Assembly: GCF_000577895.1 (NCBI RefSeq)
Contig: NZ_HG917868.1
Coordinates: forward strand, 2,418,001-2,482,000
DNA length: 64,000 nucleotides
Reading direction: 5' to 3'
Origin: Clostridium bornimense
GTDB taxonomy: Bacteria > Bacillota > Clostridia > Clostridiales > Clostridiaceae
The translations under genes were made by a program, and so were the position numbers. Under the pieces are notes generated by a model. It did no database searches. It was not told the DNA's origin and saw only the letters and a program-made list of their open reading frames with translations. Below are positions 1 to 9,717 of this stretch, piece by piece (the stretch's first letter is position 1; every line of letters starts with the position of its first letter).

Positions 1-699
1 AACGTATTTTTTAGCGATGATATAGGATTTATTGCTGGAAAAAATCATATAGATCATTTAGCTATAAAAGCTATAACAGGATCTGATCACATTTTTTCTT
101 CCCCCTGTCAAAATATAAATTATTTGTGCTGTCATGATAATCATACTTTCTGGGATAAGCTTTCTTTATCTGCTAAGTTTGTTGATGAGGAAACACGAAT
201 AGATATGTTTAAATTAGGAATAGGAATATTACTACTATCTCAAGGTATCCCCTTTATTCAAAGTGGTCTTGAATTTCTAAGAACTAAAGATTCACTAGGA
301 AATACTTATAATTCTCCTGACTATATAAATTGGATAGATTGGGATAGAAAGTATAAATACTATAATATATATTTATACACTAGAAATTTAATAAGACTTA
401 GACGTAATCACAAAGCCTTCAGATTTTCTTCATTCGAAAATTTAAGAAACCATCTATACATTTTAAAAAATCTTCCACATAACGTTATAGGATATAAAAT
501 CTATGGTAATGGCAACGGTGATACTTGGTCTGAGATACTAGCTATCTTCAATAGTAATGATACCACAATAAGACTACCTATCTCTTCTGGTCCCTGGATT
601 TTAGTTGCAAATAAAAATTTTGTAGATGAAAAATCTACAAAAGCTATAAATAATGTGATTGAAATAGATAAATTTTCTTTTGTCCTTCTTTATAAATAA
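1..699 (+). CDS. pulA: type I pullulanase, C-terminal part (5' end outside window)
   Basis: The reading frame is open from base 1 and ends at the TAA at 697-699, so only the last ~232 residues are present and the TTG at 124 is not a true start. The segment NYLCCHDNHTFWDKL is the conserved region IV of GH13 debranching enzymes (VNYVxxHDNxTLWDKL in type I pullulanases), followed by the usual QGIPFIQSGLEFLRTK stretch and a beta-sandwich C-terminal domain. The family hydrolyses alpha-1,6 branch points in pullulan, glycogen or starch. No secretion signal can be judged because the N-terminus is missing. No clear terminator follows; a solo repeat end lies 68 bases downstream. Family assignment is firm; a related debranching enzyme is the main alternative. 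Confidence 0.85.
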   Translation, partial: NVFFSDDIGFIAGKNHIDHLAIKAITGSDHIFSSPCQNINYLCCHDNHTFWDKLSLSAKFVDEETRIDMFKLGIGILLLSQGIPFIQSGLEFLRTKDSLGNTYNSPDYINWIDWDRKYKYYNIYLYTRNLIRLRRNHKAFRFSSFENLRNHLYILKNLPHNVIGYKIYGNGNGDTWSEILAIFNSNDTTIRLPISSGPWILVANKNFVDEKSTKAINNVIEIDKFSFVLLYK

Positions 700-766
700 A
701 AGTTGCAGTATTTGTCGATTTACTAAGTAGTCCATAGTTTGTAGTATAGATATTTTATATATAGGG

Positions 767-792
767 AGCTGTTATACTTAAGTGTTGTTTTT
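767..792 (+). repeat. solo end of the IS1595-like dispersed repeat (left orientation)
   Basis: Contains CTGTTATACTTAAGTGTTG, the core seen at the left end of the element at 7422-8560. A TATATATA tract precedes it as in other copies, but no terminal GGG lies at the expected distance, so the outer end is decayed. The matching inverted end lies at 2415-2468, beyond pgi. Confidence 0.75.
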
Positions 793-819
793 ATAGAATC
801 AATATAATTCAATTACCAT

Positions 820-860
820 AAAAAATACAATAGGGTTGTGCATATAAATGCTACAACCCT
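820..860 (-). terminator. rho-independent terminator of pgi
   Basis: On the minus strand AGGGTTGT (853-860) pairs with ACAACCCT (832-839) around a 13-nt loop, followed by ATTGTATTTTTTA. It lies just after the pgi stop codon. Confidence 0.8.
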
Positions 861-868
861 AATTTAAA

Positions 869-2212
869 TTATAATCTCTTTAATAATTCTTCTCTCATAT
901 CTTCATAACCTGGCTTACCAAGTAATGCAAACATGTTTTTCTTGTAAGCTTCAACACCTGGTTGATCAAATGGATTAACTCCTAATAAGTAACCACTGAT
1001 ACCACAAGCTTTTTCAAAGAAGTATACCATGTATCCGAAATAATATGCTGATAATTCTGGTACTGTAACAACCATATTTGGAACTCCACCATCATTATGA
1101 GCTAAAACAGTTCCTTGAGAAGCCATTTTATTTACATAATCCATTTCTTTTCCTGCTAAGAAGTTTAATCCATCTAAATCTTCTTTATCTTCATTGATTA
1201 AGATAGAATGTCTTGGCTTTTCAACAGAAATTAATGTTTCAAATAATCCTCTAAGACCTTCTTGGATATATTGTCCCATTGAGTGAAGGTCAGTAGAAAA
1301 ATCTGCTGCTGCTGGGAAGATACCTTTGTTATCTTTTCCTTCACTTTCTCCGTATAATTGCTTCCACCATTCACCAAAATAATGAAGAGATGGTTCGTAG
1401 TTAACTACCATTTCAATAGTCTTACCTTTTCTGTATAAAGCATTTCTAGCTGCTGCATACTTATAAGCATCATTTTCTTTGATGCAAGGGTTTGCATACG
1501 CATCTTGTGCATCTTTTGCACCCTTCATCATTTCGTCTATGTCAATACCAACTGCTGCTATTGGAAGTAATCCAACTGCTGTTAATACTGAGAATCTTCC
1601 TCCAACATCATCAGGTACTACAAAAGTTTCATAACCTTCGTTATCACTTAAAGTCTTTAATGCACCCTTTGCTTTATCTGTAGTAGCAAAAATTCTATTC
1701 TTAGCTTCATCCTTACCATATTTCTTTTCTAGTAAGTCTTTGAATATTCTAAATGCAATTGCAGGTTCTGTAGTTGTTCCAGATTTTGAAATTACATTTA
1801 CACAAATATCTTTTCCTTCAACTAAATCTAAAAGATCAGCCATATATGTAGATGAAATGTTATTACCTACAAAATAAACTTCTGGTAATTTTCTTTTTTC
1901 TTTGCTTAAACTATTGTGGAAAGTATGAGAAAGCATTTCAATAGCAGCTCTTGCTCCTAAATATGATCCACCAATTCCAATTACAATAAGAACATCACAA
2001 GTATCTTGAATTTTTTTAGCCGCAGCTTTAATTCTAGCAAACTCATCCTTATCATAGTTTGTTGGTAGGTCAACCCATCCTAAGAAGTCACTTCCTAAAC
2101 CACTTTTTTCATGTAACATTTTATGAGCAACGTCAACCATTGGTTGCATACTCAATACTTCTTCCTCTTTTAAATATGGAAGAGTTTTGCTTAAGTCTAA
2201 TTTTAAAGACAT
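869..2212 (-). CDS. pgi: glucose-6-phosphate isomerase
   Basis: Interconverts glucose 6-phosphate and fructose 6-phosphate in the cytoplasm (glycolysis/gluconeogenesis). The 447 residues match the usual ~450 of the Firmicute form. Visible family features are the sugar-phosphate-binding [16 protein letters not shown] near residues 140-155, the [11 protein letters not shown] motif near 80-90 and the catalytic-region segment [12 protein letters not shown] near 310. The ATG is preceded by AGGAG at good spacing. It is a single-gene transcript with its own terminator. Unusually, it is bracketed by inverted solo repeat ends at 767-792 and 2415-2468. Confidence 0.97.
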   Translation of the reverse strand: MSLKLDLSKTLPYLKEEEVLSMQPMVDVAHKMLHEKSGLGSDFLGWVDLPTNYDKDEFARIKAAAKKIQDTCDVLIVIGIGGSYLGARAAIEMLSHTFHNSLSKEKRKLPEVYFVGNNISSTYMADLLDLVEGKDICVNVISKSGTTTEPAIAFRIFKDLLEKKYGKDEAKNRIFATTDKAKGALKTLSDNEGYETFVVPDDVGGRFSVLTAVGLLPIAAVGIDIDEMMKGAKDAQDAYANPCIKENDAYKYAAARNALYRKGKTIEMVVNYEPSLHYFGEWWKQLYGESEGKDNKGIFPAAADFSTDLHSMGQYIQEGLRGLFETLISVEKPRHSILINEDKEDLDGLNFLAGKEMDYVNKMASQGTVLAHNDGGVPNMVVTVPELSAYYFGYMVYFFEKACGISGYLLGVNPFDQPGVEAYKKNMFALLGKPGYEDMREELLKRL

Positions 2213-2414
2213 ATACTTTTCACTCCTAACTTAACTCTGTATAAGAAAATTGTATTCCAATTGTTTCAATTTATCAAGAGTATTATCGGTTATATATAAT
2301 ATTATTATACACCCCATTCCATTTTATTGAATTATATTGAATTTTATTACAGTATAATGCATATGAAGTTAATATTTTTAAATATATACCTTATATTATT
2401 TGTATAATATATAC

Positions 2415-2468
2415 AAACAACACTTAAGTATAACAGCTTAGTATATGTGCTAATACATATATACTCCC
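2415..2468 (-). repeat. solo end of the IS1595-like dispersed repeat (right orientation)
   Basis: AACAACACTTAAGTATAA at 2417-2434 is followed by CAGCT, an ATATATG-like tract and ATACATATATACTCCC, so the outer CCC lies 33 bases past the core exactly as in the element at 8505-8560. It faces the copy at 767-792. The rest of the 322-base gap 2213-2534 holds only the pgi leader and the ilvE terminator. Confidence 0.8.
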
Positions 2469-2479
2469 ACTTATTAATA

Positions 2480-2523
2480 AAAAATAAAAAGAGATTACAA
2501 ACTAAAACTAGTTAGTAATCTCT
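2480..2523 (-). terminator. rho-independent terminator of ilvE
   Basis: On the minus strand AGAGATTAC (2515-2523) pairs with GTAATCTCT (2490-2498), followed by a T-rich run. It lies 12 bases after the ilvE stop. Confidence 0.85.
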
Positions 2524-2534
2524 GTATTCATAAC

Positions 2535-3455
2535 CTATTTGTCATACACTGGTGTAGAATAATGTTCATATCCTTCCAATTTTCCTAATGTAATCTTATC
2601 AAATAAAGCTTTTATTTTCTTATAAACTTCACCATTAATTCCACCTGGAACTGGTCTATCGTCAATTTCACAAATTGGTGTAATTTCCATAGCTGTTCCT
2701 GAGAAGAATGCTTCATCGCAAGCATATAGTTCTGTTCTCTTAACACTTCTTTCAACTACTTCCATACCAAGGACATCTCTTGCTAATTCCATAACAGTTT
2801 CTCTAGTAATTCCCTCTAGAATATTATCACTTGGTGGTGGAGTTATAAGTTTTCCTTTTCTAACAATAAATATATTTTCTCCAGGTCCTTCACAAACTGA
2901 GCCAGTGTCAGTTAAGAAAATAGCTTCATCATATCCATTAATCTTAACATCTAAAGATGCTAATGCTGAATTTAAGTAAGCAGCTGAAGCCTTAGTTCTT
3001 GGAGGTAACATATTATCAGAAAGTCTTGTCCAAGAAGTAACTTTTACTTTTAATTCATCTTTTCCAGTGTAACTTCCAAGTGGTGAACAATATATAAGAA
3101 TTCTATCGTCGTCATCTAATAATGTAGGTCCTATATTTGTTGACCCCTTATAAGCAATTGGTCTTATATAAGTTGTTGTCTTAAAATTATTTTTTTTCAA
3201 CAATTCTATTGTAGCATTAACTAAATCATCAACTGTATATGGTAATTTAATATATAACGCTCTGCAAGATTGTAGGAGTCTTTCATAGTGTTCTCTTACT
3301 CTAAAAAGACTTAATTGTTGATTTTCTTCATCCCAATAAGCTCTTATCCCCTCAAAGCAGGCTAATCCATAATTAAAGGCCTTACTTCTGATATCGATGC
3401 TTACCTTCTCTTCTTCAATAATATCTCCATTATAAAATACGTATGATTGTTCCAT
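2535..3455 (-). CDS. ilvE: branched-chain amino acid aminotransferase
   Basis: PLP fold-type IV transaminase that moves the amino group between glutamate and the keto acids of leucine, isoleucine and valine. The 306 residues match IlvE. Visible features are GLACFEGIRAY near residues 30-40 (substrate pocket), RTKASAAYLNSALA with the probable PLP lysine at about K155, and TGSVCEGPGENIFIV near 190-204, the class IV signature. A purine-rich AGGGGGC ribosome site precedes the ATG. It stands alone, without other ilv genes and without a T-box in its short leader, and has its own terminator. A D-amino-acid transaminase is unlikely given length and motifs. Confidence 0.93.
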   Translation of the reverse strand: MEQSYVFYNGDIIEEEKVSIDIRSKAFNYGLACFEGIRAYWDEENQQLSLFRVREHYERLLQSCRALYIKLPYTVDDLVNATIELLKKNNFKTTTYIRPIAYKGSTNIGPTLLDDDDRILIYCSPLGSYTGKDELKVKVTSWTRLSDNMLPPRTKASAAYLNSALASLDVKINGYDEAIFLTDTGSVCEGPGENIFIVRKGKLITPPPSDNILEGITRETVMELARDVLGMEVVERSVKRTELYACDEAFFSGTAMEITPICEIDDRPVPGGINGEVYKKIKALFDKITLGKLEGYEHYSTPVYDK

Positions 3456-3524
3456 AAATGATGCCCCCTATGCGTTTTACCTTAATATACTACTATTAAA
3501 ATAATTAGTCAATATTTGCAAAAT

Positions 3525-3554
3525 AAAAAAATAGCCAGAATCTTTTCTGGCTAT
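3525..3554 (-). terminator. rho-independent terminator of the P-loop kinase gene
   Basis: Stem ATAGCCAGA (3531-3539) with TCTGGCTAT (3546-3554), then a run of Ts on the minus strand. Confidence 0.85.
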
Positions 3555-3559
3555 AAAAA

Positions 3560-4138
3560 TTAAGCTATACTTTCATCTCTGAAAATTGCTACCATCTTCT
3601 TAATTGAAGCTTCAAACTCTTCTTGTGAAGAATTGTTAAATATTATTAATTCTTTAATATTTGTTGGTGGATTATAGTTTTGTGTTGCCACATATTCATC
3701 CCAGTGTTCAAGCTTCCAAGTATCTCTGTCTGAATTTCTTTCAATCATTCTTTGGTGACATACTTCAACATCAGTATGTACCCAAACAACTGCAAGTTCA
3801 GCACCTTTTTCAGCTAATTTTTCTCTTAAATTTTTTAGATACTCTTCGTCTCTAATTTCTCTAGTAAATGGAGCATTAATTAAAACAGTATCGTTATAAT
3901 CTAATGCTTCTAATGCTAGATCAACAATAGCATCATACTCAGGATTTCTGATATTTTCTTCAAAGAAATCTGAACTTCTATTATACTCTTGGTTAGCAAC
4001 TTCAAAAATCTTCTTTGATAAAACTATTAGAGTATCCTTGTCCAAATAAACGCAATTAGTTAAAGCCTTTGCTAATTGTTTAGAAACATAAGTTTTTCCA
4101 CAAGCTGGTGGTGATGTAACAAGAATTAACTTTTTCAT
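3560..4138 (-). CDS. P-loop ATPase / small-molecule kinase-like protein
   Basis: A 192-residue single-domain protein with an N-terminal Walker A motif, SPPACGKT, at about residues 9-16, followed by an alpha/beta kinase-like fold. The segment VVWVHTDVEVCHQRMIERN near 120-138 resembles the lid region of AAA_33/zeta-toxin and nucleoside-kinase relatives, where an arginine contacts phosphate. The substrate cannot be read from sequence. AAAGGAG precedes the ATG and a terminator follows, so it is a one-gene transcript. It is too short for a zeta toxin with its usual C-terminal region, and no antitoxin gene is adjacent. Confidence 0.7.
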   Translation of the reverse strand: MKKLILVTSPPACGKTYVSKQLAKALTNCVYLDKDTLIVLSKKIFEVANQEYNRSSDFFEENIRNPEYDAIVDLALEALDYNDTVLINAPFTREIRDEEYLKNLREKLAEKGAELAVVWVHTDVEVCHQRMIERNSDRDTWKLEHWDEYVATQNYNPPTNIKELIIFNNSSQEEFEASIKKMVAIFRDESIA

Positions 4139-4377
4139 AACACTTCTCCTTTACAGGTTTATATTTAAATGTCGAACTTACTCTTTTATATTCGCTTTTA
4201 TAATTTTAAAAGAGTATTTAAGACTTGTCAATGTTTGAAAATGTTTTCTCATTAATATTTATTTCCACCTACGAGTAAATTTGTACATTTAAACCTTGAT
4301 GTTTTTCTCTCTAATATTACTTTTATCACTAATATTATTTGATTTTTTTCATTTAAAATTCTATTTCAATAATGGAA

Positions 4378-4408
4378 AAATGCCACGATATCACCTATCG
4401 TGGCATTT
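4378..4408 (-). terminator. terminator of the yhaO-yhaN operon
   Basis: AAATGCCACGATA and TATCGTGGCATTT form a 13-bp perfect stem with a 5-nt loop. T-rich sequence follows on both strands, most of it on the minus strand after yhaN. The remaining gap to 4139 shows no gene. Confidence 0.9.
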
Positions 4409-4409
4409 T

Positions 4410-6236
4410 TTACAAATTAACTATATTAACGTCTTTAATTTCTTTTAATAACTCCATCTCTCTTTTTTGACATGTAAAAATTATTATTTGTCTCTCTTTA
4501 CTTTCTTCATATAAAAATTCTAATATATTTTTTAATCTATTATCATCATACATAGAAAAAGCTTCATCAAGAAGAAACATCATCTTATCTTTTTCTATAG
4601 TTTTTAGTATAGAATATCTTAATGCAAAATATAATGAATCATTGGTCCCTTTAGACAAGAAATCTTTATCTCTTAAAACACCGTCCTCATCTTCAACAAG
4701 AACATCTATATTTTCTGATACTATTAAATTGCTATACTTACCTTCTGTGATTTTAGAAACTATACTTTTCACTTCTTCCTTAACCTTTGGTAAAAAATTC
4801 TCATTGATTATTTTATGACTCTCTTCCATTTTCTCCAATGTTAATTTTAAAGCTTTTTCTTTTTTTCTTTCTTTTTTTAAATTTATAGTAAGATCCTCAA
4901 GAGCTTCTTCTTTTTTTAATATATCCGGATACTTTTCAAAATCCTTCGAAATAGAAGCCTCTAATCCCGCTATTTCCCTCTCCATAGTAAGTAAAGCTTG
5001 ATCTTTTTCTCTTTGTCTTTGAATTTTTACCTCTGCTTCCTTTTCTCTCTCTTTAGCTTCTAAAACTTTCAAAGCACTTAATGAGTCTCTATACTCCATA
5101 ATATTTGATTCAAGCTCATTTATATCTCTTACAGATACTTTATCAAATATATCTTGCAAATACTCTAAATTTTTTTCCCTTTCCTTTGCAAATTTTCTTT
5201 TCTTCTCATGTTTTTGCAACTTACTATTATTTTTTGCCAAGAAGCTATAGAAAATAACCATTAATATACCACAAATAGCTGATACCAAAAAATATCCTAT
5301 TGAATAATATAATGCAGCTATTACCGTACCTAGTACTGCTAAAAATGAGATAAATGTTAACAAGAAATATATCTTTACCTTTTTATTGTACTTATTTATT
5401 AATTTCATTGTATCTTTATATTTCTCTAATTCATTTACCCTAGAATCTTTAAATTTAACTTCATCTAAATTTATATATTTAAATTTTTCTCTCTCTTTTA
5501 TTAATTCTTTTTCTAATTTTAAACTTTCTTTAATTTCATTTAATTCACTTTCGATACTTTGTATTTTTCTTGATGTGAATTCTGTATTTTTAATCTTATC
5601 TCTTTCTTTTTTATATTCATTTAAATTTTTAATATTTTCTATGTTATTTTTTACTACTTTATCATGACATTTTAATTCTTCTAATAAATTCTGTTTTTCT
5701 TCTTCTAAAGCTTTAATAGATTCTTTATTTTTCTTTATGGCTTTTTTTATAATCTTCATCGTTTTACCATAATCAATTTCTTCGCTACCGGTATCTTTTA
5801 AATTATTTATTTTTTCTTTAGCAACTTCTCCCCCATATTGAGTTAAGTATCCTGTAGACATATAACTTTCTTCATCAATAGGAATAATTTTTTGTGAAAC
5901 CTTCTTCCCATCTAACTCATTATATATATTAACCTTATCTTGTCTTTTACTATCTTTAAATTCTCTTTCAATTATATATTTATCATTATCTATAGAAATT
6001 TCCATGGTCCCTAAAGCTCTTCCATCTTTAAAAGAAAAATATTTTTTTCTCTCATTATCTTTTATAGATGCTTTTTGAGAGTTCATACCAAATAACATTA
6101 CCTTTATAAATGCTAATATAGTGGATTTACCTTTTTCATTCTCTCCATAAACTACATTTAATCCTTTTGAAAAGTTTATAGTTTTATTATTAAACTTACC
6201 AAAAGATATAAGATTTATCTTATCAATATTTATCAA
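4410..6236 (-). CDS. yhaN: YhaN/SbcC-like AAA ATPase with coiled coils and a mid-protein membrane hairpin
   Basis: 608 residues. The N-terminal ATPase half carries Walker A in YGENEKGKST (about residues 30-40), long charged coiled coils follow, and the C-terminal half carries Walker B in MMFLLDEAFSMYDDNRL near 555-570. About 45 hydrophobic residues near 288-335, in the middle of the coiled coil, look like two membrane-spanning segments, as in Bacillus YhaN. It is shorter than the ~960-residue Bacillus protein. The start is a TTG that overlaps the yhaO stop (TTGA), so the two are translationally coupled. By analogy with SbcC-SbcD the pair should process DNA ends or handle stalled replication, possibly at the membrane. 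Confidence 0.85.
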   Translation of the reverse strand: MINIDKINLISFGKFNNKTINFSKGLNVVYGENEKGKSTILAFIKVMLFGMNSQKASIKDNERKKYFSFKDGRALGTMEISIDNDKYIIEREFKDSKRQDKVNIYNELDGKKVSQKIIPIDEESYMSTGYLTQYGGEVAKEKINNLKDTGSEEIDYGKTMKIIKKAIKKNKESIKALEEEKQNLLEELKCHDKVVKNNIENIKNLNEYKKERDKIKNTEFTSRKIQSIESELNEIKESLKLEKELIKEREKFKYINLDEVKFKDSRVNELEKYKDTMKLINKYNKKVKIYFLLTFISFLAVLGTVIAALYYSIGYFLVSAICGILMVIFYSFLAKNNSKLQKHEKKRKFAKEREKNLEYLQDIFDKVSVRDINELESNIMEYRDSLSALKVLEAKEREKEAEVKIQRQREKDQALLTMEREIAGLEASISKDFEKYPDILKKEEALEDLTINLKKERKKEKALKLTLEKMEESHKIINENFLPKVKEEVKSIVSKITEGKYSNLIVSENIDVLVEDEDGVLRDKDFLSKGTNDSLYFALRYSILKTIEKDKMMFLLDEAFSMYDDNRLKNILEFLYEESKERQIIIFTCQKREMELLKEIKDVNIVNL

Positions 6237-7312
6237 ATTATATCTTCCCCTTCTAATGCCATTAATCCATATTTCAGTGCTTCCGTACTTTCCTCATCAT
6301 CACACTTCAACATCTCGCTAATAAATATTCCTCTTAATGATTTTTCTTTCTTTATATTTTCATAATCTATTTTTTCTTTAGTATTATCATTAATCTCAAT
6401 ATAAAAAAACTTATCTTTTAACTTCTCTTTTATAACATTTTCTCTAACAACAATATCTTCTATTTCCCCTATAAGATTTACTCTAATCATATCATTGCTA
6501 TTTTCCCCTATACTACTACATATCTTTTCACAAATTTCTTCAGTAGTAGATTTATCCGTTATATCAATATCTATATCTATATGCTTTCTCTTACTTAAAG
6601 ATAAAAATTCTTCCTTTACTACTTCATCTTCTATCTCTAGAATTAATACTCCCTTTTCTCCTGTTTCATTAAAACTTCTTCCTTCTAAAGCTCCACTATA
6701 TCCATAATATGTTTCTCCACTTTTTAATAATCCAGAATACTTATGTTTGTGACCAATAGCAATATACGTCATGTTACTTTCTTTTATATCTTCTTCAGTA
6801 ATAGGATTATATAACGATTCTCCCCCTGATATTACATCTCCATGAATAACAGCAATATTTATCTTCCCGTCTTCTCCTTTTACGTTATGTAACAAACATT
6901 CCTCTACATGCTCTTCGTTAAATGCAACTCCATGTATTACCACATTCCTATCAGCAATTTCAACAGTCTCCATTTTACTTTTAAATATATGCACATTTTC
7001 TGGCCATTCCATAAGCTTATAAAATGAATCTTCATTATAAGGATCATGATTTCCTGGAGAAATAAATACCTTTATAGGACTTACAGACTTCAATACGTTA
7101 GCTATATATACTAGCGTCTCTTTAAATACTCGTTTATTATCAAAAAGATCTCCCGTAATTAATATAAAATCTACTTTTTCTTCTTTTCCCCTCAATATTG
7201 CCTTTTTAAATGTTTCTCTTATATCTTCTTTTCTAATAGAACTAATTTCTGTACCTAATCCCTTAAAAGGAGTGTCAAAATGTACATCACCTAATTGCAA
7301 TACCTTAATCAT
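6233..7312 (-). CDS. yhaO: SbcD/YhaO-like metallophosphoesterase DNA nuclease
   Basis: 359 residues of the calcineurin-like phosphoesterase fold used by SbcD/Mre11 nucleases. Metal-binding motifs are in order: GDVHFD near residues 8-13, GDLFDN near 54-59, SPGNHDP near 85-91, and later HGD and GHKHKY. The partner ATPase is encoded immediately downstream with a 4-base overlap. GGAAGTAGGAA precedes the ATG. The family degrades DNA ends in an Mn-dependent way; the exact substrate here is inferred. Confidence 0.88.
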   Translation of the reverse strand: MIKVLQLGDVHFDTPFKGLGTEISSIRKEDIRETFKKAILRGKEEKVDFILITGDLFDNKRVFKETLVYIANVLKSVSPIKVFISPGNHDPYNEDSFYKLMEWPENVHIFKSKMETVEIADRNVVIHGVAFNEEHVEECLLHNVKGEDGKINIAVIHGDVISGGESLYNPITEEDIKESNMTYIAIGHKHKYSGLLKSGETYYGYSGALEGRSFNETGEKGVLILEIEDEVVKEEFLSLSKRKHIDIDIDITDKSTTEEICEKICSSIGENSNDMIRVNLIGEIEDIVVRENVIKEKLKDKFFYIEINDNTKEKIDYENIKKEKSLRGIFISEMLKCDDEESTEALKYGLMALEGEDII

Positions 7313-7421
7313 TTCCTACTTCCGCCCTTCTTATTATTATCTCTATATTATATTTATTCTTTTTTAATTACAATATATTTTTTATTAAATTAACATTTTA
7401 CTTTTTTTAGGTTAATTCGGA

Positions 7422-8560
7422 GGGTGTATTGTGTTTTTGCCATATATAAATCTGTTCTACTTAAGTGTTGTTTTTTGATTTTTCAATTTAATAAATATTA
7501 ATATTTATATGTTTATCTCCTAGTTTTTTGTCAATAATCTAAATAACTAAGGAGGCATGAGAAATATGTATCACTTATCAGCACTTATGACTAAAAATTG
7601 TAGATATTTTCAACTATATAAACAATTAAATATTTTATCTCTTGAAAACCTTCATAATATTGAAAAACTTTGTCCATATTGTAAAAACAAAAATATAGTT
7701 AGACATGGAAAAGTAACAAGCAGCAATTCTCAAAGATTCCGTTGCAAAAACTGTCTTAAAACTTTTACTGAAACTTTTGGTTCTCCTTTCTATAGAAGTA
7801 GAAAACATCCTACTATTTGGCAAGATTATTTAGTTAATATGTGGCAAGATCTTTCTATCTCTCGCTGCTCTATAAATACAAATATTGCTCATAAAACTTC
7901 ATTTTTATGGCGTCATAAAATCCTAAATTATATAAATAATTTTTTATCTTTAATACGTCCTCATGAAAATGTTAGTATGCTTCTAAAAGTATACAAAACA
8001 ACCTCAAAGGACATGTCCTTAACTGATAATGACCGAAGTACCCAGTATGATAATCACTATTTCTCACTGGCTTTTACTAAGAAAAAATATATTTCAATAC
8101 ATCCTTTAGGTAAGGGTCCATTTAGTATACATAAGATACCAGATTCATTTAAAGATTTGATAAAAAATATTTATTCATTAAGTTTGTCTAATAGCAATCA
8201 GTTATTACAATATGCAAAAAAAGTAATTCCAAAAGCAAAAGCAGGTTGTGATAGTTTTCTCGGTATTTACAATGTCAATATGGGTTTGTGGTTTCTCCAC
8301 TTTTTTGGTGTATCTCTGAAGTATTATTCAAACTATCTTCATTGGTTCGCATCAAAATATTATATTTCTACTTTTTCATTAAAATTAGATTGGATAAATG
8401 ACGAAGAAGTTTCATACCAATAAAAAATAAACTTATCACCTTTCACAAGATAATAAGTTCATTTTAAATTTATAAATATTATTTAGAGTTGGTTATAGGA
8501 TTCAAAAACAACACTTAAATATAACAGTTTTCTATATGAGATTTTTGAACATATATACCC
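7422..8560 (+). mobile_element. IS1595/ISXO2-like insertion sequence with long imperfect inverted ends
   Basis: The left end starts GGGTGTAT at 7422 and includes CTGTTCTACTTAAGTG at 7453-7468. The right end is its inverted counterpart, AACAACACTTAAATATAA at 8509-8526, ending ATATATACCC at 8560. The ~55-base ends are imperfectly complementary and begin with GGG, as in the IS1595 family. A transposase-like gene fills the interior, with a weak AACTTAT/ATAAGTT hairpin after it. The 8-base flanks (AATTCGGA and AACTACCA) do not match, so no target duplication is visible. The same ends occur elsewhere in the window as solo copies. Confidence 0.75.
7566..8423 (+). pseudogene. IS1595/ISXO2-type transposase-like protein, catalytic core apparently decayed
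   Basis: 285 residues from the ATG at 7566, ten bases after GGAGG; the in-frame ATG at 7557 sits too close to the ribosome site. The N-terminal zinc ribbon is intact (CPYCKNKNIVRHG and RFRCKNCLKTF, two CxxC pairs near residues 35-60), and the DNA-binding helix region ends in FLWRHKILNYI. The C-terminus HFFGVSLKYYSNYLHWF matches the family's FNGVATKYLxNYLxWF. The family's DE(T/M)YF motif, expected just after WRHKIL, is replaced by SMLLKVYKTTSKDM, and no obvious second aspartate motif remains. The frame is otherwise open. It is either a dead transposase or a domesticated DNA-binding protein. Confidence 0.7.
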
Positions 8561-8596
8561 AACTACCACTATTCATCATAGTACGACAGTATATTA

Positions 8597-9628
8597 TTAT
8601 GGAAGTACTGCTAAATCATCTAAACCAGTGTCTTCTGGAATACCAAACATTATATTCATATTTTGAATACCTTGTCCAGCTGCTCCTTTTACAAGGTTAT
8701 CTATAACAGATATTATAATTAACTTATTTGTGCGACTATCTTTTCTTACTGATATATATGCCATATTTGTATTCTTACTCCACTTAGTTTGCGGAATCTC
8801 CTCAATAACTTCTACAAACTTAGCATCTTTATAGAAGTCTTTATATAAATCAAATATTTTCTCTTCTTTTATATCTGCAGTTAAGTCTACATATGCAGTT
8901 ATAAGTATCCCTCTAGTCATTGGTACTAATTGAGGCACAAAAGTCAATTTTACTTCGTTTTTAGATTTTGTATTTAATACTTGTTCAATTTCTGGCGTAT
9001 GTCTATGGCAAGCTACTTTATAGGCTTTAAAATTTTCATTTATTTCTGAAAAGATATTATCAACAGAGCCACCTCTTCCAGCTCCACTAGTTCCACTCTT
9101 TCCATCTACTACAATAGTTTTAGTATCACATAATCCAGCACTAATTATTGGTAGTAATCCTAAAGATGATGCAGTAGCATAGCATCCTGGATTAGCTAAT
9201 ATTCTTGCTTCTTTTATTTTATCTTTATTTATTTCAGGAAGCCCATACACTGCTTCTTTTAAATATTCTAAAGAAGTGTGTTTTACTCCATACCATTTTT
9301 CATATTCTAATGGATCATCTAATCTATAATCTCCACCCATTTCTATAACTTTAACATTATGTTTCATAGCTTCCTCAACAACTTTGAAGCTTATACCATG
9401 TGGTAATGCTAAGAAAACGACATCTACCTCTTTTAATTTATCTAAACATTGGTCAAAAGTAGATAAGATTAATTCACTATTACACCCTCTAAATACTTCT
9501 TTATACATCTTTCCTGCATAATTATTAGAATGACCAAATACTACTTCTGCCTCTTTATGATTCTTTAACAATGTCATAAGAGAAAGCCCAACATAGCCTG
9601 TAGCTCCAAATATTCCAATACGTATCAT
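8597..9628 (-). CDS. argC: N-acetyl-gamma-glutamyl-phosphate reductase
   Basis: NADPH-dependent reduction of N-acetylglutamyl phosphate to the semialdehyde, third step of arginine synthesis. 343 residues from the ATG at 9628, chosen because it follows AGGGGTG and the protein then starts MIRIGIFGATGYVG, the nucleotide-binding loop. The 27-residue upstream extension lacks a ribosome site. The catalytic cysteine lies in NPGCYATA near residue 147, and GKSGTSGAGRGG follows. It diverges from argB across a 154-base intergenic region that probably holds both promoters. Confidence 0.95.
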   Translation of the reverse strand: MIRIGIFGATGYVGLSLMTLLKNHKEAEVVFGHSNNYAGKMYKEVFRGCNSELILSTFDQCLDKLKEVDVVFLALPHGISFKVVEEAMKHNVKVIEMGGDYRLDDPLEYEKWYGVKHTSLEYLKEAVYGLPEINKDKIKEARILANPGCYATASSLGLLPIISAGLCDTKTIVVDGKSGTSGAGRGGSVDNIFSEINENFKAYKVACHRHTPEIEQVLNTKSKNEVKLTFVPQLVPMTRGILITAYVDLTADIKEEKIFDLYKDFYKDAKFVEVIEEIPQTKWSKNTNMAYISVRKDSRTNKLIIISVIDNLVKGAAGQGIQNMNIMFGIPEDTGLDDLAVLP

Positions 9629-9717
9629 TATCCATTCACCCCTTAAGTCCTTTTGTAAAAATTTAAAAACTAACATAATAATTATGCACCAATATGTATA
9701 GGAAATCAATAAACTTA

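Noticed and set aside
1492-1683. Plus-strand open frame inside pgi
   Set aside because: It is antisense to a conserved gene and has no supporting signals; a shadow frame.
2213-3530. T-box or amino-acid riboswitch before ilvE
   Set aside because: The leader is under 80 bases and shows no T-box sequence or stem I.
7414-8568. Target-site duplication around the IS1595-like element
   Set aside because: The 8-base flanks AATTCGGA and AACTACCA do not match, so none is claimed.
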